DNA of 64,000 bases from positions 21,643,260-21,707,259 of the forward strand of contig CM042087.1 of assembly GCA_023512835.1 (NCBI GenBank). The letters run 5' to 3'. Below the pieces are notes generated by a model. That model searched no databases, was not told where the DNA came from, and saw nothing but the letters and a program-made list of their open reading frames with translations. The stretch is from Taxillus chinensis (taxonomy: Eukaryota > Streptophyta > Magnoliopsida > Santalales > Loranthaceae). The translations under genes and the position numbers were made by a program. This document shows, piece after piece, positions 20,956 to 32,190 of this stretch; position 1 is the first letter of the stretch, and each line of letters opens with the position of its first letter.

Positions 20956-20962
20956 AACCCTC

Positions 20963-21160
20963 CAATTGGTTTGAGAATATTCCGGGTTGTATTCAATTAG
21001 TTATGATTTTTCAAAGTTGGCAACCAAACCTTGTGCAAATTTGGGGGAGACAGCTAGTGCGCAGCGCACTATTTTGCCAATAACTTTCTCAATACTCATT
21101 GGATATGAACAAAGTCAATTGCATTAGTTAGATAACATCTTTATCTATCATCTCCAATTG
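20963..21160 (+). repeat. 192-bp U3 repeat unit of element A LTR
   Basis: The unit starting caattggtttga recurs at 20963 and 21155 here, and at 35709, 35901 and 36093 in the 3' LTR, spacing 192 bp. It holds the palindrome-like gtgcgcagcgcac. Confidence 0.8.
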
Positions 21161-21552
21161 GTTTGAAGGTAATCCGAGTTCTATGCAATTAACTATGAAT
21201 TTTTGAATCAGACGGCGGCAGAATGCTCACTTTATCATGTACCTCTGTGCGGTATTTCCCACTTTTCTCTTAAATGGATGATCCGTTTGGAGTGATTCCA
21301 ATTTCAAGAGATAGATAACAGAATTTAGAGCAAAACAAGACCAATTTGGCCCTAATCCGAGCTCTGTGGAGAATGTTATGAATTTTTGAAGTTGCCAAAA
21401 ATCTGCCAATTTTTTCACGAATTTTGGTTCTTCATATGCATGTTTGTCCCACATTGCCAGTTTTGCTTCTACTTCGCCCAAGATATATACAAAGGCACTC
21501 TCCTTACACAACAAGTGATAACAAGAGAGGCCTAAGGAAGCCCAAGTAGAGG

Positions 21553-21564
21553 CGCCACGTGGCG
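21553..21564. promoter_or_regulatory. Perfect 12-bp G-box palindrome in element A LTR
   Basis: cgccacgtggcg is its own reverse complement and holds the G-box CACGTG. It recurs at 36490-36501. G-boxes are bound by plant bZIP and bHLH factors; binding here is inferred. Confidence 0.55.
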
Positions 21565-21600
21565 ACCGAGCCCACACACGGAAATTTTTGGGGAAACCCA

Positions 21601-22448
21601 AACCGGTGGTCAAACTTGGTCAAATCCGGACTAAACCCAAATCCGGAGGTCAAACTTGGTCAAATCCAGACTAAACCCAAATCCGGTCAAACTTGGTCAA
21701 ATCGGACTAAGCCCAGATCCGGTGGTCAAACTTGGTCAAATCCGGACTAAACCCAAATCCGCAACTTGGTCAATTACGCCTCAGCCCAAATCCGGCTAAG
21801 CCCCAATCCGGTGGTCAAACTTGGTCAACATGCGGAGAAGGACTTCTGATCCGGACTAAGCCCGGATCCGGTGGTCAAACTTGGTCAACCGATGCGGAGT
21901 AAGGACTTACAAATCCGGACCAAGCCCAAATCCGGTGGTCAAACTTGGTCAATCGATGCGGAGTAAGGACTTAAGATCCGGACTAAGCCCAAATCCGGTG
22001 GTCAAACTTGGTCAAGCGATGCGAGTAAGGACTTAATCAGATCCGGACTAAGCCCGGATCCGGTGGTCAAACTTGGTCAACCGACATGCGGATAAGGACT
22101 TACTGACGCGACTAAGGCCCTGGATCCTAATAGCGCAGATCCAGGAGGTCAAACTTGGTCGACTGAGGAGTAAGACTTACCGATCCGGACTAAGCCCAGA
22201 TCCGGTGGTCAAACTTGGTCAATCGATGCGGAATAAGGACTTACCGATGTGGACTAAGGCACACGATCCAGTAATAAGCCGCAGATCCCAGAGGTCAAAC
22301 TTGGTCAAATCCAAGCTAAACCTATTGATGCGAAATAAGCTCATTAGTGCGGAATAAGGACTTGTTAATACGGAATGAGGACCTATAGATGCGGAATAAG
22401 GCCACCGATCCGGAATAAGCCCTAGATCCAGGAGGTCAAACCTGGTCA
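21601..22448 (+). repeat. U3 tandem array in element A 5' LTR (ggtcaaacttggtcaa and CGGANTAAG units)
   Basis: Units of about 45-65 bp combine ggtcaaacttggtcaa, atccggactaagccc and gatgcggagtaaggactta. Toward the 3' side only the CGGANTAAG-type words persist (gcggaataagg, acggaatgagg). The array recurs at 36535-37325. The core motif is the one found in the Copia LTRs. Confidence 0.88.
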
Positions 22449-22990
22449 ATAATTTTGAAAAACTCCAAAATAGCTCCTCTACAATGTCCTGGGAGTGACT
22501 CCAAAGCATCGGGACTCGAAAATTCTTTTTAAGTGCATTAAATGCCACGTTGTCTCGAACCCTCTTTTTAAGCGTGGGAATTGAGGAGTCTCCAAATATT
22601 ACATTCAAATGTCTCGGAACTCCATTTTTGAGCATAGGGACGGAAGACCTCTCGTAATTAAATGTCATTTTCCTCGGGACATCACGGTTGACCCTGGGGA
22701 TTGCATGACCATTAATTCCCAACGGCTCCAATACATCCGGAAATGCATTCCGCCCTTACCCACCAAAGCGTCCAGGTACAACAGAGGATTAAATAATCTC
22801 AAACGATTTATTTATTTTCAGCACTGGACTCCTTTTTCAAAGCACGGAACTCGTGAATTATTGTAAATCGCCGGGAACCGAGAATTCCATTTCCGAAGTC
22901 ATTAATTCATTGGAACGATGTAGTTGACTCATGGGGACCGTAAGGCATCCAATAAATGCCGAGGCACGGGCTGTCTCCCCCTGGGATTCC

Positions 22991-22998
22991 TATAAATA
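22991..22998 (+). promoter_or_regulatory. TATA box of element A 5' LTR
   Basis: tataaata after ggattcc, repeated at 37855-37862. It is the best core-promoter candidate in this LTR, about 570 bp after the motif array. Confidence 0.65.
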
Positions 22999-24126
22999 GA
23001 CCGCCCCAAGAGGCAAAGAGGGGCATCAATTATCAAGTATCGAGGAGGTTATTCTGAGAGAGAGCTTTCGACTAAATTTCCAAGAGATAAAAACCAGGAG
23101 GGAGAGAGAGTATCCTGGGAATCATAAAGAGAGATATACTCATTTTCTAAGGGAAAAACCACCCCCGGGAATCACCGTTCGTCTTCACGGGGAGGAGCCG
23201 ACATTGGAAAAATTCTTTTTCTAACCTTTGTGCTTTCAGGGAAACTCTTTGAAGGCATTACTCGAAGGAAAAAGGGGCTCCCACCTGCATCATTTTCTTT
23301 CCTCCAGGGTTCTCTATTATTTTTATTTTATTTTATCTTTTTTTTTTTTTTTATTGTTTTCAAACATAAAACCCAAAAACCTGCTCTTTTTTTCCTTTTT
23401 TTCCTCATCTCTAAAGTAGAAAAACGAAAATATAAAAAAATAATAAAATGTAAAAAAACAAAACTCAAATCTCTTTCTAGAAAAATTTAAACAAGGCCTG
23501 GGCGGTCATGAGGGTTGAGCCCTAGATGCTCACATCCTAGTCTACTTGGACCAATATCAATTGTGGCGTATTTTCTTATTTGAATTCAAATTGCTTTTGT
23601 TTTCTTTTCTAAAAAAAGGAAAATTACTTTTGTTTTCTTATAAAAAATGCAATCATGTCACATGGGCCTAGATCCCACATTCTTTTTCTAAAATTAGAAT
23701 GTCCCTTTTTATTTACTTTATTAAAATCTTTTTCTTTGTTGTTTTAAGGCCTAGATCCTAAAATCTTTCTTTTTCTTAAAATTAAAAATACAAAAACTCT
23801 TTTCTAGAATAAATAATAGAGCAAGCAAACACCCATAGATCAAGACTAGGTACCAATTGTGGGCGTTGTGGGGGGTGCAAGAATTTTTCTTCCTTCCCCA
23901 CACGTAACCGACTCCCGAACCTAATTCTCTGGAACCGTAGACCTTTCTTTTTCTAGGTGCCCAATCACACCTTTAATTTGTTTGGTGGCGACTCCGTGTT
24001 TTTTCTTTTCTTTAATGGTTTGTGCGAGCCTTGTGCAGGGGATGACTCTAGGATCAATGGAATGAACTAGCATGGAGTCCTTTCACAAAAGCCAGGACGA
24101 GCCCGGTCAAAAACGGGTGATGACAA

Positions 24127-24144
24127 TGGCGACTCCCTGGGGAC
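24127..24144 (+). other. Primer binding site of element A
   Basis: TGGCGACTCCCTGGGGAC begins one base after the LTR end. Element C has the related TGGTGACTCTACTGGGGA. This type of site is usual in Tat/Ogre elements, commonly assigned to an arginine tRNA; I could not check the tRNA. Confidence 0.75.
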
Positions 24145-24391
24145 GTTGTGAGAGTCTAGCCATGGTCTCAATTTTTGGAATTTTTGCTTGCTTGTTTCTT
24201 TCTTTTTTATTTTCTTTTATTCTATAATTGTTTTAACTATGCATACATGCTTCTCTCTTTCTCTAACCCTATACCCGGGTTTTCTCTAACACAACAGGAT
24301 TAGAAGAGGCTAGTAAAGGTTTGCCCACGTGGACTTGGTTGTGCTTGTCTACGTGGAATACCCGAAATGTCTCACTCAACAGTGGTCCTTT

Positions 24392-24498
24392 CTTGTTAAT
24401 GCCCCAAGAGGTACAAGAAGGACCCCCTCCGTTAATGCCCTTTGGGGTACGGGGGCTCCCTCTTAGTTCTTGTTAATGCCCTCGTGGTACAAGGCTAA
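24392..24498 (+). ncRNA. Three tandem hairpins in the element A 5' leader
   Basis: Each holds gttaatgccc...ggtac between complementary arms: cttgt/acaag (24392-24417), ccgt/acgg with extension (about 24426-24455), and cttgt/acaag inside an outer cttag/ctaag (24462-24498). The arms differ in sequence between hairpins but stay complementary. Their position between primer site and first gene is where packaging or dimer signals lie in retroelements; the role is inferred. Confidence 0.5.
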
Positions 24499-24728
24499 GT
24501 AGGGAATGCTTGGGAACCAATGAATAAGATAGGCAGATTTAGAAGCCCATCAAGGGCATGACCTTCATGTGTTTGAGCCTTGTTATGACATTTGTGTACT
24601 TGCCTTGCTTGAACTTCGTATATATTGTCCATGTACTAACCCCTTGTATATATTATCAATTATTGTCTACTAACCCTTCATTCTCATTCATTGCATATCA
24701 TAGCATTGCACACATTCATTTAGGAAAC

Positions 24729-26271
24729 ATGGCAAGCTTTGATCGTCTTCTAACCGACAAGGTGGACAAAGAAAACATTCAAGAGGTCGCTCTCGCATCA
24801 AGGATAATCCAAAGGGACTTGGGAAATTTTTCTCAAGAGGAGCCACGAAAGGTCCGAGACATACACATTAAGCTCCCAAAGAATCATGCTCCTGAACTCA
24901 CATCTATATGGAGGAGGTGGTCTTCAAGGAGTCAAGCCGTATACATCAAGCACTTTGGGGATATGTTACATCTAACTCAACTACCAATAGATGAGAACAT
25001 GATCATTGCAGCAGTGAACTTCCGGGATCCAAGGCGAAGGTGCTTCTGTTTTAATGGCGTGGATTTGGTCCCAACTATTGAAGAATACAAAAGGCTTTTG
25101 ATCAAGAAGTTGATCAAAAGAAGGCAATCTTCAACTATGATCCTCGAAAATCATGTCGGCGTACTTTGGCTTGTCTCCTAGATATACAAGCTAAAGAAGT
25201 TCCTCCAATCATTCAAAATGATGGGAAGCATGAAGTTGTTCCATGGGAGTTCTTCAAGAGGATGATGCAACATTCAACTCAAGAGGAGACCCATATACTT
25301 TTCACCGTTGCTGTCTATAGTCTGCTCATTTTCCCTCGAAATCCAAACTTCATTGACGGGGAAGTCCTGGAACTTGTCCTGCAATTGATAAAGGGAAATG
25401 ACCCTGTTCCTCGCCATCTTAGCTGAAACCATTAGGTCCTTATCCTACATCCGAGTAAGAGGCCGAGGACAATTCGGAGGTTGTCTTCCTCTCCTATGCA
25501 CATGGTGAAGAGTCACTTCCCATGCATCTTTCCACGCTTCAAGGAAGTGTACGCTACCTGCTACAACCTTGATAGATATTCTAAACAGTGGGTGGCGGCT
25601 ACCCAATGACAAGGAAGGTTGGATGCACAAGTTCCATACACTAGGAGATGAGGATATCATTTGGAGGGCCCCCTGGATGCATAGATCAAGCATGCTATAT
25701 AGCCGGCGCAGCCTATAATTGGGTCCCACTAATTGGCCCTTGGGGAAGCACCGCATACGCACCATTACGGGTGGGAAGACAACTTGAGGGGCGTCAAATC
25801 GTCCCAGTCTTACATGGAATGGAATCCTGTGATAGGAATATGGAGCTCCCGGGGCAAAGCGGGCAATCTTTGAGATGCACGGAGCTTGGGCCACCCTCGA
25901 CGAATCAAGGCCAACCTACATGCTACTCCCTGCCTTATCGAATACAAGGCATGGAAAGAGAAGTTATTCCCTCTCCCCAACACAAGGCAGGACACTGCAC
26001 TCAAGAGGTGGCCTCTAATGAAGAACCTGTGGTTGTCCTAGATACAACTACATCCTTGTTACAAGAGAACGCCGTTTTTACGAAACAAAGGTGCAAGAAC
26101 AAGGGGAAGCTATACAGAAGATGGTGGAGCAATGGAAGCAAGCCTAAGATGCAGAAGAGTCATGCAAGGAAGCAGTCATTGGCAAGGGGGATGGTCATCA
26201 ACAAGGCTTGAACAGGAGAATGAAAGACTAAGGAACCTCCGAAGAAGACGATGCTAGGAGATAATCAAAGC
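24729..26271 (+). pseudogene. Element A ORF1 before gag (DUF7745-like), broken
   Basis: ATG 24729 opens a frame to 25181. The sequence continues in other frames (25166-25426, then about 25560-26200). Visible words include LPIDENMI and RCFCFNGVDLVPTIEEY, then DEDIIWRAPW, VPLIGPWGSTAYAPLRVGRQL and GRQIVPV, which resemble the DUF7745 family found at the 5' end of Tat/Ogre elements. The function of that family in retrotransposition is not known to me. Several frame changes and stops (25179, about 25610) abolish it. A basic stretch closes the C-terminus. The call rests on position and motif style, so it is moderate. Confidence 0.65.
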
Positions 26272-26536
26272 TTGTCCTAGAACATGTAGTTTTAAGGATT
26301 TCATGTCATTTTTCTTGTTTTAAATTCAGTTTGATTGTTTGTACCCTTTGAAGTTAAGTTTGGTTTCCAACTTAATAAAGTTTGTGTCTTTGCATCTCAT
26401 GCATATCATGCACTCATACTTAAAAAGTGAGAACCAAAATAAACTTTCCAGATTCTCCAGGTTTGCTAGAGGATTTTCGGCAGAATTGGGCACTCATACA
26501 ACTTAAGGTCTTCCACCACCACGGTCATCTCCTCCA
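26272..26536 (+). other. Spacer between ORF1 and gag of element A
   Basis: AT-rich with no coding signal. It probably supplies the leader for gag. Confidence 0.45.
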
Positions 26537-27960
26537 ATGGCGGAACATACCGAGGATAGACTTACCGGTCTTGAGCAGGCTCAAGAAGAGATCGGGGAAG
26601 CATGCTCCAAGTGCAGGCCGGTTGAAGACTATGATGGACATGCTAGCCAAGGCGACTTCGGAGAGAGAAGCTAGCCCAACTCAGGGGCCATTAATCAGGA
26701 GCAAGAGCAAGCTCCACATGCTTCACGAGCCTATGCTCCAGGAAACATGGTTCCTGGGGCATCACATCAAGTCCCACCTACACCACCTCGCTATGGGGCG
26801 GCAACCCCAAATATCATGGAGGCCGTGGAATCCCTCACTCAACCATCTGATTGGAAATCCATCGAGGCCCGACTAAAAGTTGTGGAGGGGGTGAAAACAT
26901 ATGGGGGGGACCGATCCTCATGATTTATGCTTGGTGCCAGGCATAGTACTTCCTTCCAAGTTCAAGATGCCTGATTTTGAAAAGTTCAATGGTACTCGGT
27001 GTCCTAGAACACATGTGACCATGTACCGCCGCAAGATGGCAGCCCATGCGGATAATGGAAAACTCTTAATGCATTGCTTCCGGGAGAGCCTAACCGGCGG
27101 TCCACTACGATGGTACATCCAACTTGAAGGTAGCCGTATCGAACATGGAGTGAGCTTGCCACGGCATTCTTAGCTCAATACAAGCATGTCACCGAACCGG
27201 CGTTAGATCGGTTGGCCTACAGTCATTTGAAAAAGGAAGTAATGAAAGCTTCAAAGTTTATGCCCGACGATGGAGAGAGGCAGCAATGGATGTTCAGCCT
27301 CCACTCACCGAAAGAGAACTCACTACCCTCTTCATCAGCACCATGAAGGGGGTTTACTACAAAAACTAATTGGGAATGTTTCAAGTAGCTTCGCAGATCC
27401 GGGTCGCCTCAGAGAACGAATCGAAGGTGGCATAAGGGAAGGAAAACTCGGGGGAAGCAAGTATGAAGCTTCTAGAAAGCCCTCTTCCTCCAATCGAAAG
27501 AAAGAAGGAGAATCCCAGCAAGATGGCAACCCAAGGCTGACTATAACAAGCGCCGGTCACAACAACCCCAACAATCAACTACACCTGGGTGTTATGGAGG
27601 AACTTCGACAGTGTCCTACATTGCTCAAGCCCCGAACCCACAATATCAGCCTCAGGGCGGGAACTTTTACTCAACTAACCAATCACAGTCTGAGCAATCA
27701 AAACAGCCATGGCAGAAGCAAAAAACAGAAAGGAGAAATTCGATCCAATTCCTATCACATACACGGAGGCGTACACCTGACTATGAGCAGGACTTGTCGA
27801 CCCAGTGCCCCTAAAAAGTTAAGCCCTCCATATCCTGATTGGTACAAAGCCGATACCACTGCATACCATGGAGGTGGAATTGGACATGACACGAAGGTTG
27901 TTTTGCCCTAAAAGGAAGATACAACATTTAAGAGACTTTGGATGGTTGGACTTCTCTAAA
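26537..27960 (+). pseudogene. gag: Element A Gag (broken)
   Basis: ATG 26537 starts a helical N-terminus (MAEHTEDRLTGLEQAQ), typical of Tat Gag. The Retrotrans_gag core lies at about 26955-27240 (KMPDFEKFNGTRCPRTHV, then GGPLRWYIQLEG). A Gln/Pro-rich region follows, then the PYPDWYKADTTAYHGGGIGH block near 27828-27890, equivalent to the knuckle-like region of element C (63654-63893). The first Cys expected there is not seen, and the frame slips just after GHDTK. At least three frame changes (about 26600, 27160, 27360) break it. Confidence 0.8.
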
Positions 27961-29596
27961 ATGATTGGCACTCCCAATGTGGGTACCAACCCTCTTCCTG
28001 GAACACTCAGGCAATGTTGCCCATGTAATAGCCGAATATGGAAATTCTCCTAGACAGGATTCCACAATCAAGACGGACAAGTATCAATTATTCATGACCC
28101 TACACAAGAATGGATTCATAGTGACCAAGGATGTGGACCGATGCTAATAGGGGCAACAACTGGAGGAAGCGATGCCTCTATCACAAGACAGCCTTATGGA
28201 CACGACTTAGAGGAATGTGAAGAATTTCAAGAAGCAGTCCAAGAATTGCTAAACTCTAAGAGACTAGAAATTTCAAAGCTGGAGGTATATCGTGAGGTCT
28301 GTATGACCTCCACCGATAGTCACAGGTGGCACCCAAGCTCCGGGGCACCGAAACCCCTAATTATCCAAGACACCGGAGAAGCCGAAGGCCGACTCATTGA
28401 TGCAAAAGGTCAAAACCCTTACTATTCGAGAGCCGTCGCCTTTCCCATACAAAGATGATAAAGCGGTCCCTTGGAACTATCACCGCAAGTCTGTCATTGC
28501 AGGGGTTCCTATAGAAGAGAAGAAGACAAGAAGTGGTCGTTCATACACACCGCAAGAAATCAACAAAGCTGATAAAGGCAAAGCCGTAGAGCAAGATATC
28601 ATTCCAAAACCGATATCGGCTAACAAAAATACCTCTATCTCGCAGAAGGAGGTAATCGAGTTTCGAAGCCGATTAAACGAGTGAATACAACATCATTGAT
28701 CAATTGAGTCGGCAAGGCTCGCATCTCATTGTTATCTTTGCTTATGGATTCTACTCCACACCGGGAAACCCTTATGAAGGTCTTGAGCAAAGCTTACGTT
28801 CCTCCATCCATTTCCGTGGAGAACTTAGATGGGATTGCAAATAATATCGTGGCGAGTAACTTTCTCAGCTTCAGGAAGAAGAGCTCCCTCAAGAAGGTGT
28901 TGGGCACATCAAGGCTTTGCATATTTCGTTAAATGCAAGGATCATATTATCTCACGTGTGCTGATTGATAATGGATCCTCTCTGAACATTATGCCAGCTC
29001 CCATTCTAAGGCAACTACCAATGGATCCGTCTTACATCCGCCCCACCAACATGATTGTCGGGGCTTTCGATGGGGAAAAGCGAGAAGTAGTGGGAACCCT
29101 AGATATACCACTACAAATCGGTCCAAGCACTTTCACCGTGGAGTTCCAAGTCATGGATATCGCTCCTTACTATAGTTGCTACTTGGGAAGGCCATGGATT
29201 CATGCAAAGGGGCAATCCCCTCAACCCTTCATCAAAAGGTTAAATTCATTGTAGACGGAAAACTCATATGCGTGTCCGGAGAAACAGAAATCCTTGTCAC
29301 CAAACCTCTCTCTGTCCCCTACATCGAAAGCAAGTGAAGATATCCCCGAAATGTTCCTTCCGCTCATTCGAGGTCGTCAATGCAACCTACCTTCCAAACC
29401 CTACAACCGATCGGGACGATGGGACACAATTACCAAAGGCATCGAAGATGGTAGCTCGGTCATGTTGAAGCTGGGCCACAAAGTAGGAAAAGGATTGGGC
29501 TTGCAAGGACAAGGGATCAAAGAACCTATTACCATTCGAAGCACAATTGGAAGATTTGGGCTAGGCTACAAGCCCACTAAAGCTGACAGCAATTAG
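27961..29596 (+). pseudogene. pol: Element A protease region with G-patch (broken)
   Basis: A linker of about 1 kb precedes an aspartic protease with LIDNGSSLNIMP (Asp codon 28967-28969) and a LGRPWIH end near 29187; the DNGSS form is usual in Tat elements. A G-patch-like segment (LGHKVGKGLGLQGQGIKEP) lies at about 29470-29540. Protease would cut the polyprotein; the G-patch may bind RNA or helicase partners. Frames change near 28680, 28920 and 29220. Confidence 0.75.
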
Positions 29597-30254
29597 AGAC
29601 CTCAAGAAGAAGGGATAACCGGGCTGGCTAAGCCGGAGAAAAGAGCTTTCCAAGAACAGAAGATGATTTTTCCACCGCTCGGAGCTACATTCAGAGCGCG
29701 GGATTCATAAACCAGAGGGAAGAGACAAGGGCCGCTATAGGGGATGACAATGAAGAGGTGAAACTGGTTCGGGTTTGCCAAGGAGACCCGAGACAACAAC
29801 TGGACAACTGGAAAAGCTTGGACCTCCCTATCATGTAAACGGTTCAAGGAACTCTGCCGGGACATTTTCAATGTTTTCTCTTTGTTGTTTTTTTAATTTT
29901 GAGTTTGTCGTAAACTTATTTTTGAAAGTTTGAATAAAATGAAACTTTTTCAAAAACATCCTCTTGCATTTCATAGCATGTGCATTATCATATATGGTTA
30001 AGTAAGTCGGACTTTTTCAAACAGGTATGATAAATTCAAAGATATGGTAAGAAAAGAGGAAACGAGTTGCTTAAGACTTGACCATAATCCAAATCGGGAA
30101 CATCAATGTCTCGAGATAGAGGAAGCCTGGAACATTAGAAGATCCCGAGCTACCAGAAGACATCCAGCTCCCGCTAGAAAAAGAAGACCAACACACTATC
30201 CCTAGTGAAGACCCATCACAGTCGTGAACCTCGAACGCCACCGAGCCAAAAGAA
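29597..30254 (+). other. Linker between protease and RT, no intact frame
   Basis: Decayed coding sequence with an AT-rich spacer at 29870-30060. No motif is recognised. Confidence 0.4.
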
Positions 30255-31180
30255 TTGAGATTGGGGTCTTTAATCCCCAACAATATCAAACATCAGCTAC
30301 TTGATCTTCTCAAGTCCTATATTGATGTGTTCGCCTGGTCCTACAAAGATATGCCTGGGATTGGATATAGATATAGTGCAACACCAGTTGCCCTTGAGAC
30401 TGAGTGTAAGCCTGTCCAACGAAAAGCTAAGGAGGATGAGACCGGAGATGATACTAAAGATCAAGGAAGAAGTCAAAAAGCAATGGGATGCAGGGGTTCC
30501 TTAGTGTGGCCCACTATCCAGAATGGGTGGCCAATATCGTACCGGCCCAAAGAAAGGGGGAAGGTCCGTATGTGTGTAGACTATCGCGACCTCAATAGGG
30601 CTAGTCCAAAAGATAACTTCCCACTGCCTCACATTGACACTTTGGTAGACAACACGGCAAGACATACTATGTTTTCCTTCATGGATGGATTCTCTGGCTA
30701 TAACCAAATTCGGATGGATCCTGAACACAAGGAAAAGACTACATTCATCACTATATGGGGCACCTTTTGCTACAATGTCATGCCTTTCGGACTCAAAAAT
30801 GCTGGGGCAACTTATCAAAGAGCCATGGTAACACTGTTCCATGACATGATGCACAAAGAAGTAGAGGTCTATGTTGATGATATGATCGCCAAATCAAAAG
30901 GAGACAAGGACCATGTCGAAGTGTTGCGTAAGCTCTTCGACGTACTACGAAGATATCAATTGAAGTTAAATCCAGCCAAATGTACCTTTGGGGCTACATC
31001 GAGCAAGCTATTGGGATTCATCGTCAACAATCCGGGGAATTGAAATTGATCCCGATAAAGTCCGGGCCATCCAAGATATGCCCGTGCCAAAAACTATCAA
31101 GGAAGTTAGAGGATTCCTCGGAAGACTCAACTACATCGCCGGTTCATTTCACAACTCACTATGACTTGTGAACCCGTCTT
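30255..31180 (+). pseudogene. pol: Element A reverse transcriptase (broken)
   Basis: The N-terminal part shows DVFAWSYKDMPGI near 30325. A frame-shifted patch (30420-30510) follows, then VRMCVDYRDLNRASPKDNFPLPHID, MDGFSGYNQIRM, MPFGLKNAGATYQRAM and the catalytic YVDD at 30870-30881. The thumb (LKLNPAKCTFG) leads to a frame change near 31020. This is the enzyme that copies element RNA. Motif order and wording fit the Tat branch of Ty3/Gypsy. Confidence 0.88.
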
Positions 31181-31683
31181 CAAGGTGTGCGCAAGAATAG
31201 CCCCAAGTGTGGAACAAAGAATGTCGGGAGGCCTTTGATACAATTAACCAGTATTTGATGAACCCTCCAATTTTGGTTCCCCAAGATCCTGGTCAACCTC
31301 TAATTTTGTACTTAACCTGTCCGAGAAACCTCGATGGGTTGTGTACTGGGACAACATGATGCCTCAGGGAAGAAAGAGCAAATCATTTACTATCCGAGCA
31401 AGAAGTTTACACCTTGTGAGGAAAAGTACACTCCTCTGGAAAAGACTTGTTGTGCCCTCACTTGGACAACACGAAGGTTAAGGCAAAGATACACTCTACC
31501 ATACCACATGGCTCATCTCTAGACATGACCCGCTCAAATACCTATTGGAAAAGCCATCCATGACGGGAAGAATTGCTAAGTGGCAGCTACTCTTAGCAGA
31601 ATATGACATTGTCTATGTGCCTCAAAAGGCCATCAAAGGAAGTGCCATAGCCGATTATCTAGCGGATCGAGCCTTGGAAGATT
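31181..31683 (+). pseudogene. pol: Element A first RNase H (broken)
   Basis: Follows RT. Visible words: MGCVLGQHD near 31334, IIYYPSKKFTPCEEKYTPLEK, then KYLLEKPSMTGRIAKWQLLL and KAIKGSAIADYLA up to about 31670. It is degenerate, as the first RNase H often is in Tat elements. A stop lies at 31520. Confidence 0.78.
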
Positions 31684-32190
31684 ATGAGCCGGCAATCTCT
31701 CGATTTCCAGGATGAATTCATCAACACCATCCAAGAAAATGAAGAGTCGGACACATGGACTCAGTGGTTTGATGGAGCATCAAGCTTATCAGGTCATGGC
31801 ATCGGGGCAGTCCTAATTTCCCCATCCGGAGTACATTTTCCGATGGCCGCCAAGTTGACATTCCCTTGCACAAACAATATAGCAGAATATGAAGCTTGTG
31901 TAATGGGCCTCCAAGAGGCATTGAGTAAAAGGAATCAGAAAGTTACAAGTATTCGGTGATTCAAGCACTAGTCATTTATCAAGTTAGAAAGGAATGGGAA
32001 ACTCGAAATCACAAGTTGATTCCTTACCGACAAATGATTTGTGAAATGGCTAACCTATTTGATGAAATCACATTTGAACACATGTCAAGAGAGCATAATC
32101 GAATTCCCGATGCTTTAAGAACTCTAGCCTCCCTCCTTCGATTGGACACGTGCTTGAAATACCATGCTTTGACATCAATGTGAACAAGGA
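31684..32190 (+). pseudogene. pol: Element A second (archaeal/plant-type) RNase H (broken)
   Basis: WTQWFDGASSLSGHGIGAVL near 31758 is the first catalytic Asp block, NNIAEYEACVMGLQEAL near 31876 the Glu block, and a VFGDSS-like block near 31945 is out of frame. The end (REHNRIPDALRTLASLL) is at about 32085-32140. An additional RNase H between the first one and integrase defines the Tat/Ogre group. Confidence 0.82.

Larger units (their letters stand above)
20557..24125 (+). repeat. Element A 5' LTR
   Basis: Collinear with 35447-38979 from ggcgaaggaccac (about 20602) to the end TGATGACA at 24125. The first 45 bp or so are lost in the C run. The two LTRs differ mainly by small indels. Confidence 0.85.

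Noticed and set aside
21227..21613. Minus-strand frame of 128 codons, with a relative at 36206-36538
   Set aside because: It lies in the U3 of both element A LTRs, antisense to the element, has no domain, and its two copies differ by frame-changing indels.
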